Assembly (NCBI RefSeq): GCF_022811605.1
Contig: NZ_CP094533.1
Location: forward strand, 1,674,001 to 1,738,000
Length of the DNA: 64,000 bases
Origin: Agromyces soli
Lineage (GTDB): Bacteria; Actinomycetota; Actinomycetes; Actinomycetales; Microbacteriaceae
Direction of reading: 5' to 3'
Under the pieces are notes generated by a model, which saw nothing but the letters and a program-made list of their open reading frames with translations, searched no databases and was not told the origin of the DNA. The first letter of the stretch is position 1, and every line of letters begins with the position of its first letter. The translations under genes were made by a program, and so were the position numbers. Shown one piece after another: positions 1 through 7,709 of the stretch.

Positions 1-261
1 CCCGCCCTCGTGATGTCGACGATCGAGCTCGGCAACGCCATCCTGATGCTCGCCGCCCTGTCGTTCCTCGGCCTCGGCCCGCGGCCCCCGGCCGCCGAGT
101 GGGGCGCGATGATCGCGCTCGGCTCGCAGAACCTCGGCAACTGGTGGGTGAGCCTGTTCCCCGGCCTCGCCATCCTCACGATCGTGATGGCCTTCAACCT
201 CCTGGGCGACGCCATCCAGGACCACCTCGACCCCCGGTCGCGGAATGCGAGGACGCGATGA
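1..261 (+). CDS. Peptide ABC transporter permease, DppC/OppC type (C-terminal part)
   Basis: The last 86 residues of an inner-membrane permease are visible; the gene begins upstream of the window. The segment carries the LSFLGLG...EWGAMI stretch typical of the C-terminal end of DppC/OppC permeases, followed by a hydrophobic helix and the usual LLGDAIQDHLDPR tail. Its stop codon overlaps the start of the first ATPase by ATGA, so it belongs to the peptide/opine importer encoded downstream. Family assignment is solid; substrate is inferred only from the neighbours. Confidence 0.9.
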   Translation, partial: PALVMSTIELGNAILMLAALSFLGLGPRPPAAEWGAMIALGSQNLGNWWVSLFPGLAILTIVMAFNLLGDAIQDHLDPRSRNARTR

Positions 262-1088
262 CGACCGCAGCCGACCCCCTGCTCTCCGTCGAGGGCCTCT
301 CGGTGACCATGCCGACCCCGTCGGGGCCGGTCGAGCTCGTGCACCGCACCGACATCGAGATCGGCGAGGGCGAGATCGTCGGCCTCGCCGGCGAGAGCGG
401 CTCGGGCAAGACGATGACCGCTTCGGCGATCATGGGCATCCTCCCGCCCGGCGCGCGCGCCGGCGGCCGGATCATGTTCGAGGGCCGCGATCTGCTCTCG
501 CTGAGCCGCGCCGAGCTCGACACGGTGCGCGGCAACCGCATCGCGATCGTGTTCCAGGACCCCTCGGCGGCGCTGCACCCGCTCCTCACGATCGGCACGC
601 AGCTCACCGAGCACCTGATCCACCACAAGGGCGTCACGAAGAAGCAGGCGAACGCCCGCGCGGTCGAGCTGCTCGACCTCGTGCGCATCCGCGACCCGCA
701 CCACGCGGTCAAGGCCTTCCCGCACCAGTTCTCCGGGGGCATGCGCCAGCGCGCGGCGATCGCTATCGCGCTCGCGTGCGAGCCGCGACTGCTCATCGCC
801 GACGAGCCGACGACGGCGCTCGACGTGACCGTGCAGGCCGGCATCCTGCGGCTCTTCGACCGGCTCGCCCGGGAGACCGGGGTCTCGATGCTCTTCATCA
901 CCCACGACCTCGGCGTCATGAACTCGATCGCCGACCGCACCTACGTGTTCAAGGACGGCACGGTCGTCGAGTCGGGCGTCACCACCACGATCCTGAACGA
1001 GCCGAGCCACGAGTACACGAAGGCGCTCATCGCCTCGCGCGCGCAGTCGCTCGCCGAGGAGCGCGTGCAGCAGGAGGCCCGCCCATGA
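258..1088 (+). CDS. Peptide ABC transporter ATP-binding protein, DppD type
   Basis: This 276-aa cytoplasmic ATPase energises an oligopeptide-type importer. Seen: Walker A GESGSGKT near residue 45, Q-loop VFQDPSAALHP, signature FSGGMRQR, Walker B LLIADEPTTALD and the H-loop histidine in FITHDLG. ATG 258 is chosen because it overlaps the permease stop (ATGA); a longer frame runs back to 99 but lies inside the permease gene. The C-terminus ends in the NEPSHEYTKALI type motif of the Dpp/Opp ATPases and overlaps the next ATPase by 4 nt. Confidence 0.93.
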   Translation: MTTAADPLLSVEGLSVTMPTPSGPVELVHRTDIEIGEGEIVGLAGESGSGKTMTASAIMGILPPGARAGGRIMFEGRDLLSLSRAELDTVRGNRIAIVFQDPSAALHPLLTIGTQLTEHLIHHKGVTKKQANARAVELLDLVRIRDPHHAVKAFPHQFSGGMRQRAAIAIALACEPRLLIADEPTTALDVTVQAGILRLFDRLARETGVSMLFITHDLGVMNSIADRTYVFKDGTVVESGVTTTILNEPSHEYTKALIASRAQSLAEERVQQEARP

Positions 1089-1942
1089 CCGCCAACGTGC
1101 TCGAACTCGAGGACATCGTCGTCACCCACCGCCGCAGCGGCGGCCCGGCGGTGCAGGCCGTCCGCGGCGTCTCGCTGACCGTCGCGCCCGGCCAGGTCGT
1201 CGGGCTCGTCGGCGAGTCGGGCTGCGGCAAGTCGTCGCTCGCCCGGGTCGCCTGCGGCATCCACGCCCCGACCTCGGGCGCGGTGCGCTTCGAGGGCGCG
1301 CCGCTGGAACCGCTCCGGATGCGGCAGCGGCCCGCCGCCGACCGCAAGCTGCAGATGGTGTTCCAGAACCCCTACGCCTCGCTGAGCCCGCGCCGCACGA
1401 TCGCGAGCCAGCTGCTCGACGGCGCCACGGAGCCGATCCCGCGCGAGCAGCGGGCCGCGGAGGTCGCGCGGCTGCTCGAGCTCGTCGGCCTCGACGCGGC
1501 GGCGGGCAGCCGCTACCCCTCGCAGTTCTCCGGCGGGCAGCGGCAGCGGCTCGCGATCGCCCGCGCCCTCGCCGCGAAGCCGAGCCTCGTCGTCGCCGAC
1601 GAGCCGGTGACGGCGCTCGACGCCTTCTCCTCGGCGCAGATCGTGCAGCTGCTGCAGTCGCTCGTGCGCGAGCTCGGCATGGGGATGCTCTTCATCTCCC
1701 ACGACCTCTCGCTCGTCCGGGCCATCGCCGACGAGACCGCGGTGATGTACGCCGGCGAGATCGTCGAGCGCGGCCCGAGCGAGCAGCTCTGGGAGCGGCC
1801 GACGCATCCCTACACGAAGACCCTCATCGCCGCGATCCCCGAGATCGGACCCGTCAAGAAGCTGCCGGGCCTCGACGAGGACGTCGTCGAACCGGCAGCG
1901 GCCGGCGTCGACGCGGCAGCCACGAACGGAGCATCAGCATGA
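1085..1942 (+). CDS. Peptide ABC transporter ATP-binding protein, DppF type
   Basis: This 285-aa protein is the second ATPase of the importer, expected to pair with the product of 258-1088. Seen: Walker A GESGCGKS, Q-loop VFQNPYASLSPR (the NPYASLNPR-type motif of DppF/OppF), signature FSGGQRQR, Walker B LVVADEPVTALD and C-terminal RPTHPYTKTLI. It starts at ATG 1085, overlapping the previous stop, and ends in an Ala-rich tail overlapping the amidohydrolase start. No binding protein or DppB is in the window; they should lie upstream. Confidence 0.93.
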   Translation: MTANVLELEDIVVTHRRSGGPAVQAVRGVSLTVAPGQVVGLVGESGCGKSSLARVACGIHAPTSGAVRFEGAPLEPLRMRQRPAADRKLQMVFQNPYASLSPRRTIASQLLDGATEPIPREQRAAEVARLLELVGLDAAAGSRYPSQFSGGQRQRLAIARALAAKPSLVVADEPVTALDAFSSAQIVQLLQSLVRELGMGMLFISHDLSLVRAIADETAVMYAGEIVERGPSEQLWERPTHPYTKTLIAAIPEIGPVKKLPGLDEDVVEPAAAGVDAAATNGASA

Positions 1943-3177
1943 CCAACACGACCACCGCCCCCACCCTGCTCGTCGGGGCCCGGATCTTCACCGGCGCGGA
2001 CGCCGAGCTCCTCGACGGCGCCGCGGTGCTCGTGGCCGCCGACGGCCGCATCGCGGCGGTCGGCCCCGAGACGGAGCTGCGCGCCCGTCCCGACGCCGCC
2101 GACGCCCGCGTCGTCGAGCTCGCCGGCCGGGTGCTCAGCCCCGGTCTCGTGAACATGCACGTGCACCTCGGCCTCGCCCTGCCGGGTACGGCGGGCGCCG
2201 CGATCGCGAGCAAGTCCGACCCCGACCTGCTCCTCGTGATGGCCGACGGCGCCAAGCGCACGCTGCACGCGGGCGTCACGACCACCCGCCTCGTCGGCGA
2301 GAGCCGCTACCTCGACTTCGCGCTGCGCCGCGGTATCGACGCGGGCATCGTGCCGGGCCCGCGCATCTTCACCGCCGGCCACGCGCTGTGCTGCACGGGC
2401 GGCCACGGTTGGGACTCCGACGCCCTCGAGGGCGACGGCGCCGACGAGCTGCGCCGGCTCGCCCGGCTGCAGATCCGGCACGGCGCCGACCTCATCAAGG
2501 TCTGCATCTCGGGCGGCATCGCCGGCGAGCACGAGCAGATCGACACCCCGCAGCTCACCGACGAGGAGATGGCCTCGATCATCCAGGTCGCGCACGACTG
2601 GGGCCGCAAGGTCACCGCGCACGTCGGCCCCTCGGAGACGCTGCGCCGCGCGATCGAGCTCGGCCTCGACTGCGTCGAGCACGGCTACCAGCTCACCCGC
2701 GAGATCACCGAGCTCATGGCGGAGCGCGGCGTCTGGTACGTGCCGACCATCACGGTGAGCCGCTGCGAGGAGTTCTTCGACGCGCAGGGCGTGCCCGCCT
2801 GGATGAAGGAGCGCGCCCTCGGTGCGGGCCCCCGGCACTGGGAGAGCCTGCAGCACGCCATCGCGAGCGGCGTGCCGATCGCGATGGGCACGGACATGCC
2901 TCCGGCGGCCGACTTCGACGGCACGACGGCCACGGTCCGCGAGATGGAGTTCATGGTGGAGGCCGGGATGACGGACCTCGACGTGATGCGCTCGGCCACC
3001 GGGCGGGCGGCGGAGCTCCTCGGCGCGCCCGGCATCGGCGTCATCGAGCCCGGCGCCCACGCCGACTTCATCGTCACGGACGACGACCCGACGCGCGACG
3101 TCTCCGCGCTGCGCGGCATCGACTGGGTCATGAAGGACGGCGTCGTCGTGCGCGACGACCGGGCCGGCGCCCGATGA
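1939..3177 (+). CDS. Metal-dependent amidohydrolase (prolidase/imidazolonepropionase-like)
   Basis: This 412-aa protein belongs to the amidohydrolase superfamily. Seen: the N-terminal beta-sandwich part, the first metal motif MHVHLG (about residues 73-78), an IKVCISGG strand carrying the probable bridging Lys, the histidines of TAHVGP and VEHGYQL, and the late Asp in IAMGTDMP. Relatives include Xaa-Pro dipeptidases and imidazolonepropionase-like hydrolases; the exact substrate cannot be read. Next to a peptide importer and an imino-acid-type dehydrogenase, cleavage of an acyl-proline or acyl-hydroxyproline bond is a reasonable inference. No signal peptide, so it is cytoplasmic. Confidence 0.85.
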   Translation: MTNTTTAPTLLVGARIFTGADAELLDGAAVLVAADGRIAAVGPETELRARPDAADARVVELAGRVLSPGLVNMHVHLGLALPGTAGAAIASKSDPDLLLVMADGAKRTLHAGVTTTRLVGESRYLDFALRRGIDAGIVPGPRIFTAGHALCCTGGHGWDSDALEGDGADELRRLARLQIRHGADLIKVCISGGIAGEHEQIDTPQLTDEEMASIIQVAHDWGRKVTAHVGPSETLRRAIELGLDCVEHGYQLTREITELMAERGVWYVPTITVSRCEEFFDAQGVPAWMKERALGAGPRHWESLQHAIASGVPIAMGTDMPPAADFDGTTATVREMEFMVEAGMTDLDVMRSATGRAAELLGAPGIGVIEPGAHADFIVTDDDPTRDVSALRGIDWVMKDGVVVRDDRAGAR

Positions 3178-4883
3178 CGGGTCGCGCCACCGTCCGGTCC
3201 GTCGCCGACGCGCACCTCGCGGCGCTCGCCGAGCACGAGCCCGCCGCGGCGCAGGCGCTCGGCCGCGACGCCGCCGCGCGCCTCGCGGACTACGGCCCCG
3301 AGTGGGCGGAGGAGCGCCGGGCGCTGCTCGGCCGCACCGCCGCCGCCCTGGCCGCGCTGCCCGCCGAGGAGCGCGCCGCCGACGCCGCCCTCGACGCCGC
3401 GCTCGCGGAGCGCGCCGCGAGCGAGGCTGAGCTCTTCGACACGGGCTTCACCGCGCGGCTGCTGGCCCCGCTCGCCTCGCCCGTGCAGGAGATCCGGGAG
3501 CGCTTCGACGACGTCACCGTCACCGACGACGAGGCGGGCGACGCGGTCATCGAACGGCTCGCCGCCGTCGAACCCGCGATCGCCCAGCTCCGCCGCCGCC
3601 TCGAGTGGGCGCGCGACGCGGGACGCGCCGGCCGGTTCAGCGGCTCGGGGGTCGCTGCGGCGCGTCAGCTCGAGGTCGTCGCGGGTCAGATCGACACCTG
3701 GATCGACCCGGCGGGACTCGACTACTTCTCCCGCATCTCGGCCGCACCGCTGAGCGCGCCGCGCGCCGCGGCCCTCGCGCGGGCCGGCGAGCGGGCGACG
3801 CGCGCCTTCGGCGAGCTGAGCGGATGGCTCCGCACCGAGCTGCTGCCGAGCGCGCCCGTCGAGGACGCCGTCGGCGAGCACGTCTACCGGCAGACCGCGC
3901 AGAGCTTCCTCGGCACCCGGCTCGACCTCGACGAGGTCTACGACTACGGCTGGTCGGAGCTCGAGCGGCTCCTCGGCGAGGCCCGGCGCCTCGCCGCGAT
4001 CGTGCTGGGCGGCGCAAGCCCCGACGGCACCGAGGCGGTGCGCGCCGCGGCGCGCCTGCTCGACGCCGACCCGCGGTACCGGGTCGCGGGGCACGAGCGC
4101 ATCGTCGCCTGGCTGCAGGACCGCCTCGAGGACACCTTCGCCCGCGTCGACGGCGTCGCCTTCGACCTGCCCCGGGCCATCCGCGAGGTCGACGTCGTCG
4201 TGCCGACCGCCGCGAGCGGGGTCGTCTACTACACCCCGGGCGCCCCGGACGGCTCCGTGCGCAGCAAGATCGTCTGGACCATCCCCGAGGGCGCCGAGGC
4301 GATCGGCACCTGGCAGGAGGTCACGAGCTTCCACCACGAGGGCGTTCCCGGGCACCACCTCGAGCACACGATCAACCGCAGCAACGCGGGCCTGCACCCG
4401 TGGCAGCGCTACCTCTGCGAGATCCACGGCTATGCCGAGGGCTGGGCGCACTACTCCGAGCAGCTTTCCGACTCGATCGGCCTGCTGCGCGACTCCGCCG
4501 AGCAGCTCGGGATGGTGCTCGGCCAGATCTGGCGCGCGGTGCGGATCGTCGTCGACCTCGGCCTGCACACCGGCCGCGAGCTGCGGCCGAACCCGCTCGG
4601 CGCGACCGGCCCGTGGACGCCCGAGCTCGGTCGCCGCTTCCTCGCCGAACTCGCCCTCGTCGACCCCAGGACGGCCGGCTTCGAGGTCGACCGCTACCTC
4701 GCCTGGCCGGGGCAGGCGCTCGCCTTCAAGGTCGGCGCGAAGCTCTGGACCGAGGCGCGGGCGACCGCCGAGGCATCCGGGATCGCCGCGAAGGACTTCC
4801 ACCACCGAGCGCTGTCCTACGGCCCCATGGGCCTCGGACCGCTCCAGCACCTGCTCACCACCGAATCGACGGACCGACCATGA
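3174..4883 (+). CDS. DUF885 family zinc peptidase-like protein
   Basis: The 569-aa protein matches the DUF885 family (M32-like helical metallopeptidases). The diagnostic region is at about residues 387-396, where FHHEGVPGHH reproduces the HxxxPGH zinc motif; a further GYAEGWAHY stretch provides the usual downstream acidic ligand. Length is normal for the family, and there is no secretion signal. ATG 3174 overlaps the amidohydrolase stop. Some family members are dipeptidases, which fits a cytoplasmic role in splitting imported peptides. Substrate unknown. Confidence 0.85.
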   Translation: MTGRATVRSVADAHLAALAEHEPAAAQALGRDAAARLADYGPEWAEERRALLGRTAAALAALPAEERAADAALDAALAERAASEAELFDTGFTARLLAPLASPVQEIRERFDDVTVTDDEAGDAVIERLAAVEPAIAQLRRRLEWARDAGRAGRFSGSGVAAARQLEVVAGQIDTWIDPAGLDYFSRISAAPLSAPRAAALARAGERATRAFGELSGWLRTELLPSAPVEDAVGEHVYRQTAQSFLGTRLDLDEVYDYGWSELERLLGEARRLAAIVLGGASPDGTEAVRAAARLLDADPRYRVAGHERIVAWLQDRLEDTFARVDGVAFDLPRAIREVDVVVPTAASGVVYYTPGAPDGSVRSKIVWTIPEGAEAIGTWQEVTSFHHEGVPGHHLEHTINRSNAGLHPWQRYLCEIHGYAEGWAHYSEQLSDSIGLLRDSAEQLGMVLGQIWRAVRIVVDLGLHTGRELRPNPLGATGPWTPELGRRFLAELALVDPRTAGFEVDRYLAWPGQALAFKVGAKLWTEARATAEASGIAAKDFHHRALSYGPMGLGPLQHLLTTESTDRP

Positions 4884-5278
4884 CCTCTGCCTCCCTCGAC
4901 GACTTCGTCGTCGCCCTCTACCGCGAACTCGGCGACCGCGCCGCCTTCGACGCCCGCCTCGACCCCGCGGTGACCGTGTGGGAGACGCCGTGGCCGACCC
5001 TCATGCGCGGCATCGCCGAGCTCGACGAACTGCGCGGCCCCGCCGTCGCGCCCGAGGACCGCGCCGAGCCGCTGCCCGAGGTGCGCCCCGTCGAGATCGT
5101 CAGCGACGACTTCGGCGCCGGCACCGGTCTCGTGCGCTACGTGCTCGAGGTGCGCGACCCCGCCGACGGCCGGCTGCTCGAACGGGTGCGGGTGACCGAC
5201 GTGCTCCGCCACGGCGACGAGGGCTGGCGCATCGTGCACCACCACGCGCAGGACCTGCCCGCCGACGGCGCGAACTGA
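4880..5278 (+). CDS. SnoaL/NTF2-like small protein
   Basis: This 132-aa protein has the alpha-plus-beta layout of the NTF2/SnoaL fold: an N-terminal helix with VALYRELGD, a WETPWPTLMRGIAELDE segment, then strands ending in GWRIVHHHAQDLPA. Such proteins serve as small hydrolases, isomerases or ligand-binding partners; no active-site set can be assigned. It is translationally coupled to the DUF885 gene (ATGA) and followed 13 nt later by the DapA-family gene, so it is part of the catabolic operon. Fold call moderately secure, function unknown. Confidence 0.7.
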   Translation: MTSASLDDFVVALYRELGDRAAFDARLDPAVTVWETPWPTLMRGIAELDELRGPAVAPEDRAEPLPEVRPVEIVSDDFGAGTGLVRYVLEVRDPADGRLLERVRVTDVLRHGDEGWRIVHHHAQDLPADGAN

Positions 5279-5291
5279 GAGGACGAGGAAG

Positions 5292-6221
5292 ATGGATCGC
5301 ACGAGCGTCGACTGGCACGGCTACATCCCGGCCATCACGACCCCGTTCACCCGGGACGGCGACTTCGACGTCGCCGCCTTCGAGGGGCAGATGGGCTGGC
5401 TCGCCGACGAGGGCATGCACGGCGTCATCCTCGCCGGGACCTCGGGTGAATGGTTCAGCCTGAACGAGGACGAGCGGGCCGAGCTGTTCGCGCAGGGCGC
5501 CCGGCTCGGCGCCGGCATGCGCGTGCTCGGCGGCTGCAACGCCTTCACCGCGGCCGAGGCGATCCGGCACGCCCGCGCCGCCGAGCGGGCCGGGCTCGAC
5601 GGCATCCTGCTCACCCCGCCGCCCTACCTCGTGCCGAGCCGCGCCGAGATCGTCGAGTTCTACCGAGAGGTCGCCGCCGGCACCGAGCTGCCGATCTGCG
5701 TCTACAACTGGCCCCGCGGCTGCATCGTCGACCTCGACGTGGACACCCTCGGCGAACTCGCCGAGATCGACAACGTCGTGGCGATCAAGAACTCCACGGG
5801 CAACTTCGCCGGCTTCCTCGCGGGCCTGTACGCCCTCGGCGACCGGGTGCGCTACTTCGGCATCCCGACGAGCGAGCTCGGCGCCGACCTCGCCGCCCTC
5901 GGCCGCGGCGACGGTCTGATGGGCTCCGGCGCCCCGCTCGGTCGCGACCACCCGGACTTCTGGAACGCGCTCGCCGCCGGCGAGCGCGAGCGCGCCATCG
6001 AGCTCGGCGCCCGCGACCGGGTCGTCATGACCCGGTGGTTCGGCCCCGACTACGGCGCGAAGTTCGGCAACCAGCAGGCGATCATGAAAACGGCGCTGCG
6101 CCTCCGCGGCGTCTCGGCCGGCTATGTCCGGCGCCCCCTCCTCGAGCTCGACGACGCGCAGGTCTCGATCGTCCGCTCGACCCTCGAGGACCTGGGGATC
6201 GCGACCGTTCCACTCTCGTGA
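5292..6221 (+). CDS. DapA/NanA-family Schiff-base lyase or deaminase
   Basis: This 309-aa TIM-barrel enzyme belongs to the dihydrodipicolinate synthase/N-acetylneuraminate lyase family. Seen: the GTSGEW loop (residues 49-54, equivalent of GTTGE), catalytic Tyr138 in VYNWP and Schiff-base Lys166 in AIKNSTG. It is unlikely to be the housekeeping DapA because it sits in a peptide/imino-acid operon. In hydroxyproline degradation a DapA-family protein (LhpC/HypD) deaminates pyrroline-4-hydroxy-2-carboxylate, the product of the dehydrogenase type encoded next to it. That specific role is inference; a sugar-acid aldolase is an alternative. Confidence 0.85.
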   Translation: MDRTSVDWHGYIPAITTPFTRDGDFDVAAFEGQMGWLADEGMHGVILAGTSGEWFSLNEDERAELFAQGARLGAGMRVLGGCNAFTAAEAIRHARAAERAGLDGILLTPPPYLVPSRAEIVEFYREVAAGTELPICVYNWPRGCIVDLDVDTLGELAEIDNVVAIKNSTGNFAGFLAGLYALGDRVRYFGIPTSELGADLAALGRGDGLMGSGAPLGRDHPDFWNALAAGERERAIELGARDRVVMTRWFGPDYGAKFGNQQAIMKTALRLRGVSAGYVRRPLLELDDAQVSIVRSTLEDLGIATVPLS

Positions 6222-7423
6222 GCGAGCGATACGACAGCATCGTCGTCGGCGGCGGACTGCTCGGCGCCGCGCTCGCCTGGATGCTCGCCCGCGAGGGCGC
6301 CCGGGTGGCGCTCCTCGAGCGCGACCAGCTGAACCAGCACGCCTCCGGCCAGAACGCGGGCAGCCTGCACTTCCAGCTCGAGTACCGCATGGTCGAGCAC
6401 GGCTGGGAGTCCGCGCGCACCGCCGCCGAGGCGATGCCGCTGCACCTCGAGGCCGCCCGCGAGTGGGCGGCGCTCGGCGACGAGCTCGGCGAATCGCTCG
6501 GGGTCGCCCAGCAGGGCGGCTTCATGCTCGCCGAGACGGCCGAGCAGGTGGAGGTGCTGCGGCGCAAGACCGCGCTGGAGCAGGAGTGGGGCCTCGACGT
6601 GCGCCTCCTCGACGGCGAGGAGGCCCGCCGCCTCGCCCCGTACCTCTCCGACTCGGTGCTCGCCGCCGCGTTCTGCCCGCTCGAGGGGAAGGCCGACACC
6701 CGCATCGCCGGCCCGGCGCTCGCCCGCGGCGCCCTGCGGCTCGGCGCCGAGGTGCGCACCCGCACCGAGGTCGTCGACCTGGTGCCCGCCGGCTCCGGCT
6801 GGGCGGTGCACGCGGTCGAGCGCAGCGACGCGGGGGAGCGGATGCTCCGCCTGGAGGCCGATACGGTGATGCTCGCCGCCGGGGTGTGGACGACCCGGCT
6901 CGGGCAGCTGCTCGACGTCTCGCTGCCGACCATCCCGCTCGCGCTCATGATGAGCGTCAGCGCCCCGACCGCGCCGTTCGTGCCGCACCTCGTGCAGCAC
7001 GCCGGCACGAAGCTCTCCCTGAAGCAGACCGGCAACGGCACCGTGCTCATCGGCGGCGGCTGGCCCGCCCGCCTGCCCCTCGCCGCGGACGGCACCCCCG
7101 AGCTGGATCGCCGGCCGACGCTGCTGCAGTCCTCCCTCGTCGGCAACGCCGCCGCCGCGATCGGCGTCGTGCCGCGCACCGCCTCGCTGCCGATCGTGCG
7201 CAGCTGGGTCGGCACGACGACTGTGACCCCCGACCAGTTGCCGCTCGTCGGGCAGGTGCCCGGCCGGCCCGGGGTGTTCGTCGCGACGGGCGGCTCGGCC
7301 TTCACCCTCGGGCCGAGCTTCGCGCGCTCGCTCATCGCCCTCGCCGACGGGCGGCCGCCCGGGATCGATCTGCACCCCTACGACCCCGCACGATTCGAAA
7401 GGCTGAGCCATGCCCGACGCTGA
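6218..7423 (+). CDS. FAD-dependent amino-acid dehydrogenase subunit (DadA/HcnC/LhpB-like)
   Basis: This 401-aa flavoprotein starts at GTG 6218, overlapping the lyase stop (GTGA). Seen: the N-terminal dinucleotide motif VVGGGLLGAALAWML, an ERD acidic strand end binding the ribose, an SGQNAGSLHF loop and a C-terminal FVATGGSAFTLGPSF flavin motif. It is a DAAO/DadA-type oxidoreductase. With the next two genes it forms the three-subunit set seen in hydrogen cyanide synthase (HcnABC), opine oxidases and D-hydroxyproline dehydrogenase (LhpBEF). Substrate should be a D-amino, imino or N-substituted amino acid. Confidence 0.87.
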   Translation: MSERYDSIVVGGGLLGAALAWMLAREGARVALLERDQLNQHASGQNAGSLHFQLEYRMVEHGWESARTAAEAMPLHLEAAREWAALGDELGESLGVAQQGGFMLAETAEQVEVLRRKTALEQEWGLDVRLLDGEEARRLAPYLSDSVLAAAFCPLEGKADTRIAGPALARGALRLGAEVRTRTEVVDLVPAGSGWAVHAVERSDAGERMLRLEADTVMLAAGVWTTRLGQLLDVSLPTIPLALMMSVSAPTAPFVPHLVQHAGTKLSLKQTGNGTVLIGGGWPARLPLAADGTPELDRRPTLLQSSLVGNAAAAIGVVPRTASLPIVRSWVGTTTVTPDQLPLVGQVPGRPGVFVATGGSAFTLGPSFARSLIALADGRPPGIDLHPYDPARFERLSHARR

Positions 7424-7709
7424 GGCCACGAGCGGGCGCGCCGCGCGCCTGCCTTCGGAGCGGGGCGAGCCCGCGGAGATCACCGTCGACGGCCGCCCCG
7501 TCGGCTGCTTCGCCGGCGAGACCGTCGCCACGGCGATGCTCGCCGCCGGGGTGCCCGCGTTCTCGCACCGCAACGGCGAGCCGCGCATCCCGCTGTGCAA
7601 CATGGGCACCTGCTTCGAGTGCGGCGTGACCGTCGACGGCGTGCCGTTGACCCGCTCCTGCCTCACCACCGTGCGCGACGGCATGCGCGTCGAGACGAGC
7701 GAACGATGA
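7410..7709 (+). CDS. Small [2Fe-2S] subunit of a three-component amino-acid dehydrogenase (HcnA/LhpE-like)
   Basis: The 99-aa protein is a plant-type ferredoxin domain. Cys63, Cys68, Cys71 and Cys84 form C-x4-C-x2-C-x12-C, the ligands of a [2Fe-2S] cluster; residues 20-55 contain the usual AEITVDGRPV and ETVATAML stretches. It overlaps the DadA-like gene by 14 nt and the next gene by 4 nt. Its expected role is electron transfer between the two flavoprotein subunits of the dehydrogenase. Confidence 0.88.
   Translation: MPDAEATSGRAARLPSERGEPAEITVDGRPVGCFAGETVATAMLAAGVPAFSHRNGEPRIPLCNMGTCFECGVTVDGVPLTRSCLTTVRDGMRVETSER

Noticed and set aside
5292..6221. Calling the DapA-family gene dapA (lysine synthesis)
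   Set aside because: The operon context and the GTSGEW variant of the loop point to a catabolic paralogue.
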